A stretch of DNA of 64,000 nucleotides from Elmis aenea (GCA_947652605.1 OX393579.1:20295674-20359673); one strand, 5' to 3'; numbered from the stretch's first letter, positions 1-12,924 are shown. Program-made: numbers and translations. The notes: generated from the letters alone by a model not told the origin.

Positions 1-59
1 TCTAGCTATTATAATAAGCGAGAACCCCATGCTTAAACTCGAATTTCAAACACCCTGTA
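1..59. mobile_element. Right terminus of a CAGGGTG-end element, mostly outside the window
   Basis: The bases at 51-59 read CACCCTGTA, the inverted form of the TACAGGGTG ends seen on the foldback elements further right. The TA at 58-59 would be the target duplication. Only the last 57 bases or so of the element are inside the window, so its class cannot be set beyond a Tc1/mariner-like terminus. Confidence 0.45.
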
Positions 60-1337
60 TACATAATCTATTTATTTATTTTCTTCTACCAAGCTAACTA
101 ATAATTGTTTTTCCTCCATGGTATAATTTATTCTTTTTTTTTTCGCCATTTCAACACAAAATAAAATAATAAACACCGAACTGTAACTTTATATGTGACT
201 AACAGCTGATAGCAACAACAAGATGTCACAGGGAGCCGTTTTAACAGCTGTGATGTAAATGGCCAATGAAAATTAGCCATTTCAATCTGCCGCTAAAATG
301 TGCCGACTTCTTGCAACGTTGCCAAACCGAGTTCTAACTTAGCTGAGATGTCTAACAGATTCCGGAATATGTTTTCTGTGCAACGCATTGGTATCTTGAG
401 ACGGTCTTAAATATAAGGCGGGCTTATATAAGTTCGATCTTGAGATGTGTCGGAGAAACCGGGCATTAATCCGGCACTGTAGCCCATTATGTGTAAATAG
501 TTAATAAGACCATCCAATACAAAATATAAAGTTGCTGTTTAGAAAATCTTATGAAAGTTTTAAAATTTCGTTAATAAAATATAGGTACAGTGAAAAGAAA
601 AAAATAAACTATTTTAGTTTTTGTGAAAGCTCTCTCAGTTATCCGAAATATGTATTGATTATATCAGGCACCATATAATTAAGCAAATTTAAACCTACGC
701 TCTGGCACTTACATATAATCGAAAATCCCATTTTAAAATAAAAAATTCCATCTCTCCGTATAGTCTATTAGTAATTAAACTGCTACATTGGTGGTCGACT
801 GCATGATTAGGACAAAGTTTCATTGCACTCAAATCAATTACGCATGTGTGCGTATTACATATTAACGAAGCAAGTCTCTTTCATAATGTAATATTTGACC
901 AAGGTGCCTGTACTGTTTATGACTTCGTGGTCAGTTGCTAAATGAATTTTTTCAACCAGACCAGAATAAATTACACATTTGTTTAACATCTATCTACGTA
1001 TATTGTTAACTGATTTTGAAAGCGTGACCTTTCAATAATTCCAAAAATGTGTTATTCATATTTTTAACATAACTGTCGTCAAAAATTAATGGAGAATGTT
1101 TTTTGCATTCCTATTTGTATGGCATTGCATACCGTAATAACTAAAAATGTTACAAAAGTTACGACTTTTTTAAAAACTTACCACACCTGCGTTAAGGCGA
1201 AATTTCTTAACCGGGGTCGAAGGTAATTTGTGAACCTTCTGGGGTTGCAAAATTTACTTTTAAAATTAGGTTGCATAATAATCTAAGCCAAATAATTATA
1301 TTTGATTTGATTTCTTAAAAGCTAAAAACGCATTAAG
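60..1337. other. Intergenic, no gene seen
   Basis: AT-rich sequence with no open reading frame of note, no RNA gene and no clear repeat ends. I see nothing I can name here. Confidence 0.6.
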
Positions 1338-1584
1338 TACAGGGTGGTCCAAATTCGATGGGATTACATGGGTATCTCGCTTAATAGTCATGATAGAAAA
1401 AGTTTTGAAATTCCAAACATATTCAGGTTTTTGGGACAAAAAAACCGGAAATTATAGAATATTTTTAACAACGGTTCTGAGTTTGTCCCAAAAAACTGCA
1501 CATTTTTTGTAATTTAACCGATTCTCTATCTTGACTATTAAGGGAGATACCCATATAATCCCATCGAATTTGAACCACCCTGTA
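1338..1584. mobile_element. Short TA-flanked MITE with about 60-bp inverted ends
   Basis: A 243-bp element (1340-1582) begins CAGGGTGGTCCAAATTCGAT and ends with the inverted form of nearly the same sequence. The inverted arms are about 60 bp with a few mismatches, and TA lies on both sides (1338-1339, 1583-1584). It has no coding capacity. A TA duplication and CAGGGTG ends fit a non-autonomous Tc1/mariner-type element; that class is inferred from the ends only. A longer damaged relative lies at 4605-5168. Confidence 0.8.
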
Positions 1585-2298
1585 TTTTACTATGCCCAAT
1601 GATATTCATGAATTCATGCAATATGATCAGAAAGTATCTTCCAACATGAGGAACCAAGGGATCTCAGAAACTGTTAGAGATAAAAAAAAATGCTTAAATT
1701 AGCAAAATATTGTGTTTTTACGTACGTATTAATCTAAACTAAATATAGGTCCATATCCATACGTTTTGTGACCAGTTCCTGAAATGTTCTGCAATAGACT
1801 GAAAAACTTTGGTTTTAAATTTTAATTGTAAAAAAGTTACAAAAAGCTCCTTTTGACTTAAATTTATGAAAGGAATGTTATATCGGAAACATATATCAAA
1901 TATCAAAATTCGTCCTTAGATAAATTTTGCCCAAGACAAAAACTGCACTTGAAATAATTTGAAAATAATTTAGTTTTGTTGGCAGGTACGTCAAAACTAA
2001 CTACTAAGAGCATGCATTTAAAAAAGATCTGAAATGGTTAAAATTTAGATTTAGGATAGATATGTAACTGATAATTTTAACCACCAAAATGTTATAAAAT
2101 ATGTTCACAGCTTTTAGGTATTTTTTTATTGTTACTTAATTCCTATAATGGCTCATCTATTAGAGTAAACTCCTGTTGATTGTGATAATAAAATACCAAT
2201 TTTTTAATACAATTTTGCTATAAACAAGTAAATATATGGTTATACTCGCTGAAATTTCAGTTTAATAAAAAAAACCTACAGTGTGCATTTATAAAATC
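1585..2298. other. Intergenic, no gene seen
   Basis: AT-rich sequence without coding signal or recognisable repeat ends. Confidence 0.6.
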
Positions 2299-2716
2299 TT
2301 TTTTGTGCGATTGTACTAAAAACAGCTGTTTGACGGACGTGTTAGCAACCATAAAGTACGGCATTACCGGCCCTATCCTTAGCAACGGCCGTAAAAGTTA
2401 CTTTTCAGGCCGTTACCCTTAGCAATGTCCGAAAAAGTAACTTTTACGGCCGTTGCTAAGGAGAGGGCCGGTAATGCAGTACATACGCCGTCATCTGTCA
2501 GTGACAGAATGACACGTAGTTTCTAACCTATAATTTTGAAAATTATTAAAAATTTAAATTGTTTTTAATTCGATCGCACAAAAAATGTAATATGCACCTC
2601 GGCCAAAACGTACTTTTTCGGCCTTGCCTGTTTGCTGGCTTCGACTACGTCTCGGCCAGCAAACCAGACGCGGCCGAAAAAGTTAAACTTTTTGGCCTTG
2701 ATACATAAATAACTAT
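2299..2716 (+). mobile_element. Palindrome-rich repeat unit, copy 1
   Basis: The unit runs from TTTTTTGTGCGATTG to GATACATAAATAACTATT. Inside, GGCCGTTGCTAAGG-type and GGCCGAAAAAGTAAC-type words occur in both orientations, so the strand can fold into long GC-rich hairpins in an otherwise AT-rich region. A second hairpin around 2610-2700 is built on CAGCAAACCAG and CTGGTTTGCTGG-type words. Close copies lie at 3273-3574 (opposite orientation) and 59658-59986 (same orientation, nested in another element). No open reading frame is present. The superfamily is not clear to me. Confidence 0.75.
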
Positions 2717-3272
2717 TTTTTGTAATTTTTTCCTAAACTCAAAATGATCTTAAAGCTAAAACATTAATAACATAGGTACATCAGTTTATTCTTATTAAGG
2801 GAATTATTTCTTGAACATGTGGTATATTTTTAAAACATTATTAGCTAGATAAAGCATATTTTATTAATTTAATTTTGCAAGCTTAACCTTTCAATACTTC
2901 GAAAAATGTGTCATTCATATTTTAAGTTTAACAATAGCCATGAATTAAGGAAAAATTCCTTACGCATTCCTGTTTAATTACATACCACCGTTGTAAATGT
3001 TAACAAAGCGATTATGACAATATAATATTGGCATTGGTTTCTTTCTTTTGCAACCTACAAAAAAAAAGTACGACGCAAAGTTTTTGGTTTTCAACGACCA
3101 CGTCTTACAATTTAGAATTAATTGAATTTTCTGCTTACTAATGCCATATTAGAAAGATAATTGTGTTATTTTTATCTAAGAGAATAAATTTTATGAGTTT
3201 TATACAAAAAGATCGAACTACTCGTATGAGCAATTAACTTAAGATATAAAATGTTTTGCGTTTTAAATTGCA
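2717..3272. other. Spacer between two inverted repeat units
   Basis: AT-rich, no gene seen. It is flanked by two copies of the same palindrome-rich unit in opposite orientations, so this stretch is the loop of a larger inverted repeat. Confidence 0.55.
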
Positions 3273-3574
3273 TAATAGTTATGTATGTATCAAGGCCAAA
3301 ACGTGTAACTTTTTCGGCCGCGTCTGGTTTGCTGGCTAAGACGTAGTCGAAGCCAGCAAACAGGCAAGGACGAAAAACTACGTTTTGGCCGAGGTGCATA
3401 TTACATTTTTTATGCGATCGAATTAAAAACAATTTAAATTTTTAGTATTTTTCAAAAATATATTTTAGAAACTACGTGGCATTCTGTCACTGAAAGATGA
3501 CGGCGTATGCTGTTAGCGGTGGAAACGTACTTGCATAATTCTGTACATAATTTAAATAACCTTTTTTTGTGCGA
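3273..3574 (-). mobile_element. Palindrome-rich repeat unit, copy 2 (inverted)
   Basis: This is the reverse complement of much of the 2299-2716 unit. It starts AATAGTTATGTATGTATCAAGG and runs through the hairpin near 3325-3360 and the CGATCGAATTAAAAACAA segment. The inner palindrome is truncated around 3510-3540. A short TTTTTTTGTGCGATTGTAAT terminus follows at about 3562-3581. A 29-kDa-free reading frame over part of it (3172-3432) is an accident of the hairpin sequence and not a gene. Confidence 0.7.
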
Positions 3575-4604
3575 TTGTAATGTTTTATTCATAAATTTAA
3601 ACATTAATCAATTATTAATTACACAACGTGTACCATATCATATATTTATTTATTAATACGTAGTATAATTGACAGCAATAGAACAGTATTAAGTAACAGT
3701 ATCAACACGAAAATATTATGCTATAAACTACCTGACTGTTAACAACCTAAAGACAGACCTCTACGTCACTACCCTTAGCGGGGAAGCCATAATCTCAGAG
3801 AACTTATATTCAGACACGTACATGCGCTTTCCGTTGTGCTTAATGCAAATGATCTTTTTCGTACGCTGTAGCAGCCGAAAAAAAAAACGGCCCGGACGGC
3901 ACATTTTTTTGGGGTGGCACTTTTAGTCTACCCAAATAGGGTAAAAATGAAATTCTCGGGGTAATGAAAGGATAGTAGATAATATAATATAGTATAATAA
4001 TCAGTACCGGCACTGGCGCTATTAAATTCATAAAAATTAATTTTTAAAAAAGGAATTCTTATCGAAGTTAGAGAATAAAACGGGTTACTTGACCTTTCTT
4101 CACTGAAAACCCGCCCCCTTGTAACGACAGAAATTCCAAGTACCTAATAAACTTTATAATAGGGTGCCAACCATTCAATAAAATTATGAAACAATTCATT
4201 TATTTAAGCCATTAAATTCCATGCAGTTTTAAACTCTATTGTAACAGGGATTTTTCACCCTTATTAAAAATAATTTCGCGGGAGTGGGGGCGATCTGATT
4301 AAAGAAAATTAAAATCAGAAAAGGTTCTACTGTAAAACTGTAATTTTGGAAGATGGTTAAGTATTCTACATTATCTAGCTTTGCATTAAAACACGTTTGA
4401 ACGTCTAAAATTTAAAAAAATTAGCCTGCGGCGCATTTTTTTACCCCCCCCACATTTTTCTGTCGATCTCTGCTTGGTTTTGGAAAAAGTTTAGCGACCC
4501 TTATTTATAGGGGCGGCAAATTCAGGAACCGTCCCGGGCGGCACAAACTCTAGCTACGCACTTATGTTGATTTTGTCCGATGTGTTTTATTGAAGTGATG
4601 TTTG
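3575..4604. other. Intergenic with traces of a GC-rich element
   Basis: No gene seen. G/C-rich islands at about 3885-3930 and 4495-4560 (containing CGGCCCGGACGGCAC and CCCGGGCGGCACAAA) resemble degraded ends of a hAT-like element. They are not good enough inverted copies to set borders. Confidence 0.4.
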
Positions 4605-5168
4605 ATAAATTACCAAAAATGTGCAGTTTTTTGAAACAAACTCAGCACAGTTTCCAAATATATTCTATCATTTACGGTTTTTCTTGTTTTTTAAAATTGT
4701 TTTCACAGCCTACTTTTTGTTTCTTATCTTTAAAAAAAATTAAAAAACCTTTGTAAGTTGCTTATTATTGAAAATAAATACATCAACTGGAAAGGGAAAA
4801 AATAAGGAATTTAAATAGGTCATAGTCAACTATAGCTTCTATTTAAAAAAAGATGAGTTTGTGTCATAACTTCTTAACAGCGAACGTAAAAAAATTTAGT
4901 ACTATCAAAATCTACATAAAAATATTTAAAAATAATCTTCATAATTTTTTTTAAATATTTAAAACAATAAGAGAGATATGATATTACGAATAAAACAAAA
5001 AAACAGTTTTTCTTTAATAACTCAAAAACCGGAAATGATAGAATATTTTTGAAAACGATTCTGAGTTTTTCCCAAAAAACTGCACATTTTTGGTAACTTA
5101 ACCGTTTCTCTATCTTGACTATTAAGCGAGATACCCATGTTATCCCATCGAATTTGGACCACCCTGTA
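4605..5168. mobile_element. Damaged foldback element, CACCCTG right end
   Basis: The right end (5104-5166, TA at 5167-5168) matches the right arm of the 1338-1584 element, including ATCTTGACTATTAAG and CCATCGAATTTGGACCACCC. An inner segment at 4605-4690 is the inverted copy of 5024-5098. The matching left terminus is missing. The core around 4700-4870 resembles 59395-59580 in the foldback element at 58940-60196. This copy therefore joins the arm of one element with the core of another. Confidence 0.65.
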
Positions 5169-7965
5169 CATAATCTATATTCTATATGTCTCTATTCTGT
5201 AAAGAAATTTTTAAAAAACTATGATCGTGATTCTTTAAAATCTTATTTTAAAAAAACAAATCCTACATCTCTTGTTGAAACACCTTTTAGTAATGATTTT
5301 GAAAGAAATTGCAAGTAAATGTTTAAAGATGAAAATCATACATTTTTGTAATCGTGAACAGCTTTAACGCATTTTAAAAAAAATAGGCTAATGCCACTTT
5401 CAAAATAAATGGCTCATATAAAAAACATCAATACAATACGTTTTCGAAATAATTCTTGCGGATGAGGTAGAAATTGGTTAAGGTCCCTAATAGGTTTTTA
5501 GTTTCAACGACAACGACAGACACAATAAATACAACATTTTAAGTAGCAGTGATTCGAAAATTATGTTCACCTGTTGATTTCACACTCCGCAATATTTCAG
5601 TAAAATCAATAAACGATAAAAATGCTTGTTTATATTTTAATTAAGCAGACAAGAAATCGAAACGATTCCAAAATAATAAAACTCCCATAATAAGGCGAAG
5701 TGGTGTTTGGCAATGTAAATATTTAAATGAAGTGTCAAATTGCATTAAAGTCCATAACACACAATACAAGTCCGTGTAAATCAGTTCTGCAACAGCCATT
5801 CCAGGTGTGCCGGAGTTTTCAGCCGCATTGGCCGTCAAAACCGTTCGTTCCGTCTCGTTTCAACGTCCTCAGACGAACGTGAGCGAATAAAACGACCAGA
5901 TAAGGCGTAGTACGTTTGTGAATCGAAATTGAACACGGTTATGACCAATAAAAGCGCTCAGAAGAGAGGCAAGTGTAAATTGTAGCGTTTTCATGACTTT
6001 AACATAAATTATAAGCGTTTATTTTCTGCGCGCAAAGTGTTAGTGGGATACTAACAAATATTTATGAATTGGATGTTTAGGTGTGTATATTGATGCATAT
6101 GACAGCATGTTATAAGCTAAATGCCATAATATAATATAATATAAGTGTGCGTAGGCTTTTTTATTTCAAAATTATAAGGTTTAATGACGACATCTACACT
6201 ATTTTTAATGGCCATGTCTCCAAAACAGGTGCTGTGGTAGTTTTATTACATTCATTGAAAATTAGGTCCAAGATAAGCCTTTGTTTACGACTCCAATGTA
6301 ATCTTGGATTAATTGATTATAATGAAGGTTTGTATTTGCTTATAAATTGAGAAGTAAATATAATTGGATATTTTTTTTATCATTAAACGTTGGTGTAATC
6401 CATTTTTATTGTAAATTAATTAATCTATTGCTCATAAACACGTTTTTAATATGGTCGAGTCGTTGACGGAAATAAATTAATTTGATTAATTTAGCTCCCT
6501 TTAAATGTTTTAATATAAATCTGTACATATTTGTAAAAATAATTTCCAGTTATTGGTTTTCACCATGAAGTTTCCGACACGTCAAAAATTTGTAGGAATA
6601 AAATAAAAATTTAACTTTCTTGTTGTTTCTTTCAATTGTTCCAACTTACCGCTGTCTTACTTTATAGCCTGCTTAATAGTATTACGTTTCCCTCGTAATT
6701 AAAAATAAAATCGCGATATCTCAGGAAATATCAATTTAAGGTAGGTATAAAAAAGATTTAATATTGTTGAAGAACAATTAAATGTTCTATGAAACTGTTT
6801 TAAGTCTCACAAGTTTGACCTAGCGTCTGTATAGTACTTTAAAAATGTAGATAATGCAATGTATTAATTAATCTATCGTTAATCTAACTTCTAAACGAAA
6901 TTTTCCTGCCTTTATAAAGTTGATATTGAAAATTTTTGAAATTGGTGTATCGCTCAAAATTTACATAACAATGGAAATTTCACGATAACGGTTTACTTTA
7001 GACCCATAAAACCTCATAAATTTTTTGATGTAAATTTAAAGAGGAATCAAAGAATATAGAAACATACAGGGTGTTAAAAATCTCAAAGATTAAGTCCTTT
7101 TTTGGTTGAACCTGGTCCTATTGCAACCTCAATATTTTCATCAAACCTAAAACATGTGATAACGGTCAAATACCAAATTTCATTATAATATCTTTAACAG
7201 TATTCTAAATATTTGCCTGCTTCAATACTTTTGCGCAGTAGGTACTGCATGTAGGTATGCATGGCGTCTGGAGATGATGGTAAAATTTTTGAACATTTTT
7301 AACCATTATACTCAGTGGTGCATTATATCTTTATCTAAAAACAAAAACCAATGAAGAAAATTGTTTAATCCAATCCTATTTTATCAAGACAACAAAACAA
7401 ACAAATTACATTAGATTGGAGAAATATCTAATCCAGAAGAATAATATACGTACCTCCATCCAATCTAATAAGTATTTTTACTATTTTATTTGGCCATTGC
7501 ATGCTTTATGGTTTAAGAATTTGTATGTTAGTTCATTATAATCAATTTTGCTTGTTTTATCATTTTTAATTGTTTAAATTCCAGAGGACTTTTGCTTGAA
7601 CGATGATCCGCCACTAGATCCGTGAGAGATAGCAAAGAAAAAATATTATGAACAAGTATATGAATCAAACAAAATTTGATTAAAATCAATGAATTGATGA
7701 CGCAACAAATGGATTTAGTTACATCAAGAAACATTACGTCCAGGTTCGATTCGAAATCATAAAAATATTTTTATACGATTCAGGGATCCGGAAAAAGTAT
7801 TTAAGGCGACCAGTGCAGTGTTGGACATTGTGCATGTTTGGGTGAAAAATTTTCCAAAGATCTTCTCACAACGAAATCTTTGTTTGGTATACAAATTTTA
7901 TAGTTGCGACTCTTCATCATAATTCCATTCTTGATTAATATGGTATATATCTCTCATTAAAAAAA
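5169..7965. other. Intergenic; repeat-poor block at 5500-6130
   Basis: No gene is supported. The short reading frames at 5641-5838 and 6147-6350 have no recognisable domain. About 5500-6130 lacks repeat ends and is less AT-rich than its surroundings (for example GCCGCATTGGCCGTC near 5821-5835), so it is a candidate conserved non-coding block. A single Tc1/mariner-like terminus, ACATACAGGGTGTTA, sits near 7061. Confidence 0.45.
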
Positions 7966-8395
7966 CAGGGGTTTGGAGCAGTCCAATTTTTTAATTGCTC
8001 CGCTCCAGCTCCGCTCCGACATCAAAATGCCTGCCCCAGCTCCTCTCCAGCTCCGCTCCATGCTCCCAATATTGTTAACATTTAAAAACAAAGTTTTTTG
8101 ATTAAAAAAATTGTTTTTAAAAACAAATTTTTAATTTTATCGGATATGTAGAAGTTGGTCAAAAATAACAATATTTGACCCTAATTAACAAGTGAAGTTA
8201 AATAAATGGTTGAAAAACAAATTGATCTTTAAACCTTGAAAAAAAGAAAAGAAAATTTTTAAAAAAATTTTACATAATAAACTGGAACAGCGGAGCAATC
8301 AAAATTATTTGCTCCGGACTCCGCTCCTGCTCTGGGCAAAAACCCATTGCTCCACTGCTCCGTGCTCCAGCTCCGTGCTCCGCTCCAAACCCCTA
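7966..8395. mobile_element. hAT-like short element rich in GGAGC/GCTCC words
   Basis: The left end reads CAGGGGTTTGGAGCAG and the right end is the inverted form (CCGCTCCAAACCCCTA). Both subterminal regions are packed with GCTCC and GGAGC pentamers (7980-8060 and 8285-8390). That is typical of subterminal repeats bound by a transposase. The flanks are A-runs on both sides, so an 8-bp duplication cannot be told from low complexity. No coding capacity. hAT assignment is inferred from the ends. Confidence 0.65.
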
Positions 8396-8429
8396 AAAAA
8401 AAAACACTATTTTTGGAACAACCTCTATT

Positions 8430-8800
8430 AACTTGTCACGTTTCTTTAATCTGAACTCGAAGATTCTCAGTTTATGCCTTCCATTTTATGCCTTTCTCAT
8501 TTTATGTCTTGAAAATAAATAAAGTCCATTTGTGAGAGGAAGGAAGGTGTAACCTTCTTTGCCAAAATATGCGACACAACAGCAGATGTGCGCTGCTGCA
8601 TTGTCGTAGAGCAGAAATCGCAATGCGCTCTTTTCAACTTTAGCAACTAATTACCTCTGCATAAATTTTACCATGCACTGTTCACCTCAAGTTCGTTGTG
8701 AATCAATTCTTTGGCGTCGAAAAACGATGCCTACTTTTTTCATCATCCTAAAGCGATTTCCTTTCTGCTTGTGCCACTAACATGTGGACGTTCTCGATAA
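8430..8800 (-). pseudogene. Degenerate mariner transposase, C-terminal catalytic part
   Basis: Read on the minus strand with several frameshifts, this shows the mariner order. First comes FFDAKELIHNEL near 8740-8705 (mariner usually has a VFFDxxGIVHxE block). Then comes LLYDNAAAH near 8620 (the second catalytic Asp in HDNAPAH). Next are HILAKKVT and LSQMDFIYF near 8560-8520, corresponding to the PPYSPDLxPxDFxLF block. Stops and frame changes rule out function. No terminal repeats were found close by. Family assignment is firm at the mariner level and unresolved below it. Confidence 0.7.
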
Positions 8801-10788
8801 ACTAGTATTTCTTTATGATCGTTTTAACATTGAGAACATTTCTCTTGCACTTTTTAATTTTATTTAAATGGAAAACTTAATGGCGTCTTTGCTTCATTTT
8901 GAAAACTGTGACATGGCAAAAATCTTTGGATGTTAACCAGTTAACTGTGGTGACTAAAATTAATACCCGGCATAGGTCAGGCATCATAATTGGTAATTCA
9001 ACAGTTTACAGACATAACACGCCAGTATTAACAAGAGAAAAAAAGTCTTCCAATTCAATTTTGTGTAATAAGCCGCTATTACTCAGTGAATTAAAGTGAA
9101 TGTGGCTTCTCCTAATTAAACCACCAATGGAATTACTTAACCTAAAGTCGTTGTAACCAAACTGCTCAATCTTTTGTTGTCGACTAAAAAGGAATCATTT
9201 AGGTTGACGTATGGTCAAAAAAAATCATTAAAATAGGTAAATTTAGCATGGATTCATAGTTAATGATATAAACTACAGTGTTTAAAAAGTTCTTTGATAT
9301 ATTGAGATTTTGACCACCTGAAAATGTTTAGGTGAAAATGAGTTTAGAGTTTAAAAATGCTGTAAATGGTTCCAGTTATAAAATTATTTCAAAAACTGAA
9401 AATACCGATTTACAATTTTTACGTCTACAATCTCTTGCAGCAGCTTTTACGTCTTTTTTGTTTAAATGTGTGATTGTTTTGCAAATCTAAAATTAGAATT
9501 GCGTACCCTAAATTAAAAAATACCTGGTATTTTTTGTCTCAAATTCCTTACTTATTATTTAATTTATCAATATTTGTTTAACATGTTTTTTATCTTACCA
9601 GTTTTGTTTCTTATTTATGTTTTCTGTTATTTAAGAGGTGTTCAACCTTTAGTGACAGTAAATTATTTATTTTGTTGTCGTATTTTCCAACAACTATATT
9701 AATAATTTTTATTAAAAGATTATGTGGCAAGACGCTAATAGAATAAATGCGATACAGCATTGTTATACATGTATAAGAACCTGTTCATACCATAATATAT
9801 AATAGCCGAAGTTAAATGTAGACGTAATTGATTTGAGTTTTTTATTGTTATGTTTCATTCCATTTCTAATTTCTTGAACCGAAAAGTTGTCTGACCTTTT
9901 GGACAATGCATTATTCATTTTGTTGTCTTATTTTGGTAATAATCAATCCATATCGTTTAAAACGCCGAAGGTTTCCTCAACCCATCCCATATTTTATAAT
10001 CGTGTTCCATCATATAACGCATGTCAAAATTCTCCAGGCGTGCTGTAGATGGTATCGCAGTTGGCCAGCCAGAGCCAGTGTAAGTGTCGCCTCCTGTGGT
10101 GAGCTATTCAACTATTATAAACAGGCTACCAGGCTCCCTCGACATTAGATTAGATTAACAATACTTAATAATGATTACAGCCATTCGCACAGACTTGGTA
10201 TTTACTGACAAAATGATTGATATTGTACGGATTTTAAAGCCCTTGTGTGTTCATTGCATAGTTAGCGTTTCATAATAACCTTAAAGAACTCACAATGGCC
10301 CGAAGACTTTTTGTAAGTATTGGATTAATTTTGCTACCGAGATAACTCCATTTGTAGATGTCAGGATGTAGAAATTTTCGTACTAATGAAGTGGTAGAAC
10401 GTATGTTTAAGAAAACTGTTTTAAGCGTGTTTAAGTTGTGCATGTTAGAAGCTCATTTGTATTTTGAGTTTTCTGTGAATGTGAGTCCTAATGTTCCATT
10501 TTGGTTCTGTAGATTTCAAATTGATAAATTAGTGCATGTGTAAATTGGCCCGCTGTTATTTTTTAATCCCAGACAGCTCGCTTATCGTATAGGTAAATGG
10601 GGCCATTATTTATATGTATATATATTAGGCTATAATCGATTTGCCTTCCTTAAATGGTCAACATTTATTCGCTCAGAGATAATGGTTGAGGTGCGCGTAT
10701 TTTTTGGAAAATTATGCGACATTAAGGTATACAAAATACTGTCTTAAACTTTTTATGCTGCAAATTTATTCGTAACAAGATGGTTTAC
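8801..10788. other. Intergenic, no gene seen
   Basis: 8801-9110 may be the eroded upstream part of the mariner relic. The rest is AT-rich without repeat ends. A reading frame at 9906-10148 has no recognisable domain, and I do not support it as a gene. Confidence 0.45.
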
Positions 10789-11306
10789 CCGGCGTTGCAC
10801 GGGCGATTACAATTTTAATTACTGTTTTAACTTGAATAAGCCCAATAATTCCAAATCATACACAAATGACGTACTCTGATCAATCATCTTTTCATTTTCT
10901 TATAATTCCTTAAAAAATAACTATTTATTGCTTAAAAATTGAATAATAACTCAAATTTATTTTCTTTCGTCTTGTTTCAATTAAAAATGTACTAATAAAA
11001 ATAATACTTCATGTACATTTATTACTAATTGTATACAAAACAATCTTTACTTGTGAAATACACCGCGCCGTATCGTGCTATGACTAGGTATTTGCCGACG
11101 TAAGATCGAATCCCGTCCAAGTAATTTTATTTTTTTTTTAAATTGGTAATATGGGCTTGTACTTAAAGTTTGGCGTTAGATCTGCAAGGTCCTAAATAGT
11201 AACTGTGCAAAATTTGGTCCCGATCGGTCAACGGACCTAGGATTCTATAGCGAACAAACAAACAAACAAACACACAAACAAGCTCTTTTATATATATAGA
11301 TAGATT
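10789..11306 (+). repeat. SINE-like interspersed repeat ending in (CAAA)n and TATATATAGATAGAT
   Basis: The repeat begins around CCCGGCGTTGCACGGGC (about 10789). It carries a pol III B-box-like word GATCGAATC at 11106-11114 and a 3' part with TTTGGTCCCGATCGGTCAAC. It ends in a CAAA microsatellite (about 11252-11280) followed by TTTTATATATATAGATAGAT. This layout fits a tRNA-derived SINE or the 3' part of an RTE-like element. The A box is not convincing, so the class remains open. Confidence 0.5.
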
Positions 11307-12014
11307 ATCGAATTAAAAGTAAATAACAATTTTCGCGTAAGAATCAAATTTTGGAAGGTATCGTAATTTTAATATCCATTGCAGACTTATAAGTATTAAA
11401 TAGTTGTGTATAGAACCGCATGTCATGGTTACGTCACAAAAATTGAAAATAATGATTTGAACGTTTATTGACGATTGTGATTCGTTTATAATGTTTAGGA
11501 CCGAACTAGTAATAATTTGTTAAACCCTAGAAATAGGTACTGTAACAATAAAAAACATTTTCGTGACTATTGACATGATTTAACACTATATTTTATAAAA
11601 CAGTGGAGTAAAATTTACGTGGATAATCTACAGCAAAGTTTTTATCGATATAAAATTTCTTAAATGAAGGATAGTTTTCTACTTTAATTTATAGTAATCT
11701 ACTTAGAAAGTCTGATTAACTTGTTAGGAGAAGCAAAATATTAAAAAAATCATTGAGTACCTAATGATAGAGATAAATACAAAGTAATCAGTAGGTTTGT
11801 TCCAGCAGCGTATTTACTGTCCCATAAACTATCAGGATTTTGCGCAGTATCGATATCGCATTGTAGCAACGTGCCTGTTAGTTCACCGGACGGTTAGTCG
11901 CCTCTTCCTGCTGTACTACTTTTGAACTAGTTTGCGGACTGTCAAAATATAGTACATGGAGTAGGACTAGAACTACGCTGGGATTATTACACGCATGCGC
12001 TGTTTACAACTAAC
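11307..12014. other. Intergenic, no gene seen
   Basis: AT-rich and then moderately GC sequence without a supported feature. Confidence 0.5.
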
Positions 12015-12325
12015 GTGGCCTCTGCTAGCTATGCATCGCTCTCTCAACCCGATGTAGTAAGGTTCACGTGTGTGTTCCGCTCGCGCGGCAGTGCTATAGG
12101 GGGGCTGATCCCCTCTTCAGCCGTTAGAGGTACAAGGATAATGGGTAAGGATGTGGATAGTCAAGGATGGGCAAGGATAGGTGGAAGTACTGCCACAGCA
12201 TTTGCCTTAATTGTAGAGAAAACCACCTGAAACCTCTACAATGACAGTCGGCCCTGGAATTCGAATCCACGACCTACCTATTACAAGTTAGGTTGTTAAC
12301 ACAACCAGCCACACACCGTTCCAGC
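12015..12325 (-). repeat. tRNA-derived SINE candidate
   Basis: On the minus strand, GTGTGTGGCTGGTTGTGTTAAC (an A-box-like region near 12300) is followed by AGGTCGTGGATTCGAATTCC. The latter contains a pol III B-box-like GATTCGAAT near 12250. Next come TGTAGAGGTTTCAGGTGG and TTAAGGCAAATGCTGTGG. The order A box, B box, then a non-tRNA body fits a tRNA-related SINE, and the body resembles the conserved middle of arthropod SINEs as I recall it. The plus-strand reading frame at 12015-12230 is a by-product. 5' and 3' borders are approximate. Confidence 0.5.
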
Positions 12326-12549
12326 ACCGACTAATACATGTATGTATTAGTCCATAGTTGATGCATGTGAATAAATCAATTCATGTATTAGTCCATGAAC
12401 TAGTAAATTTTGGTCTGCTGAAAGAAACCTAGGGTATACATAATTATTGTTCTATGCTGTGCTTAACAAGCGTCTGAGCAATAGATGGTCTGCGCAACGT
12501 GAAGCAGTAACGCACTGTAGTTCACAGTACTCTCTATTCGCTCATCTAG

Positions 12550-12899
12550 AGCCCGTTTGCATAAAAGTTGTGTTAACTCAGTGAACCTAACCCTGGATTA
12601 AACAAAATACATTGGGCCGTTTCTATTAAGCGTTTAAGACCGCGAAAATGACAAATATGAAAACCTTAGTTTAGTTTATCATATCTGTTAGCCCAAGGTC
12701 ATCAAGGTGTTACAATTTAGCACCGTTCAAACGCAGTTTAATGTTAAGTACATCATACGCATAGGGAATTTCAGGTTAACCTAGGATTTTTGTGGCGTTA
12801 GCTTACACGTTTCATGGCGATCAATTTAATCGCGCTGATATTGCATAGTTTAAGATGTTGACGTGGTTTAATCCCAGGTTTAGTTTTTATGCAATCGGC
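12550..12899. mobile_element. MITE with GCCCGTTTGCAT / ATGCAATCGGC ends
   Basis: Left end AGCCCGTTTGCATAAAAG and right end TTTTATGCAATCGGC are inverted copies. Inside, TTAACC/GGTTAA-type words recur in both orientations. It lies 25 bp from a shorter relative at 12925-13080. No coding capacity. Superfamily not assigned. Confidence 0.6.
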
Positions 12900-12924
12900 A
12901 TAGGTATTATGAACTTAGAATTAA

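Noticed and set aside
9906..10148. Plus-strand reading frame of 80 codons
   Set aside because: No recognisable domain, no splice or start context, and length expected by chance.
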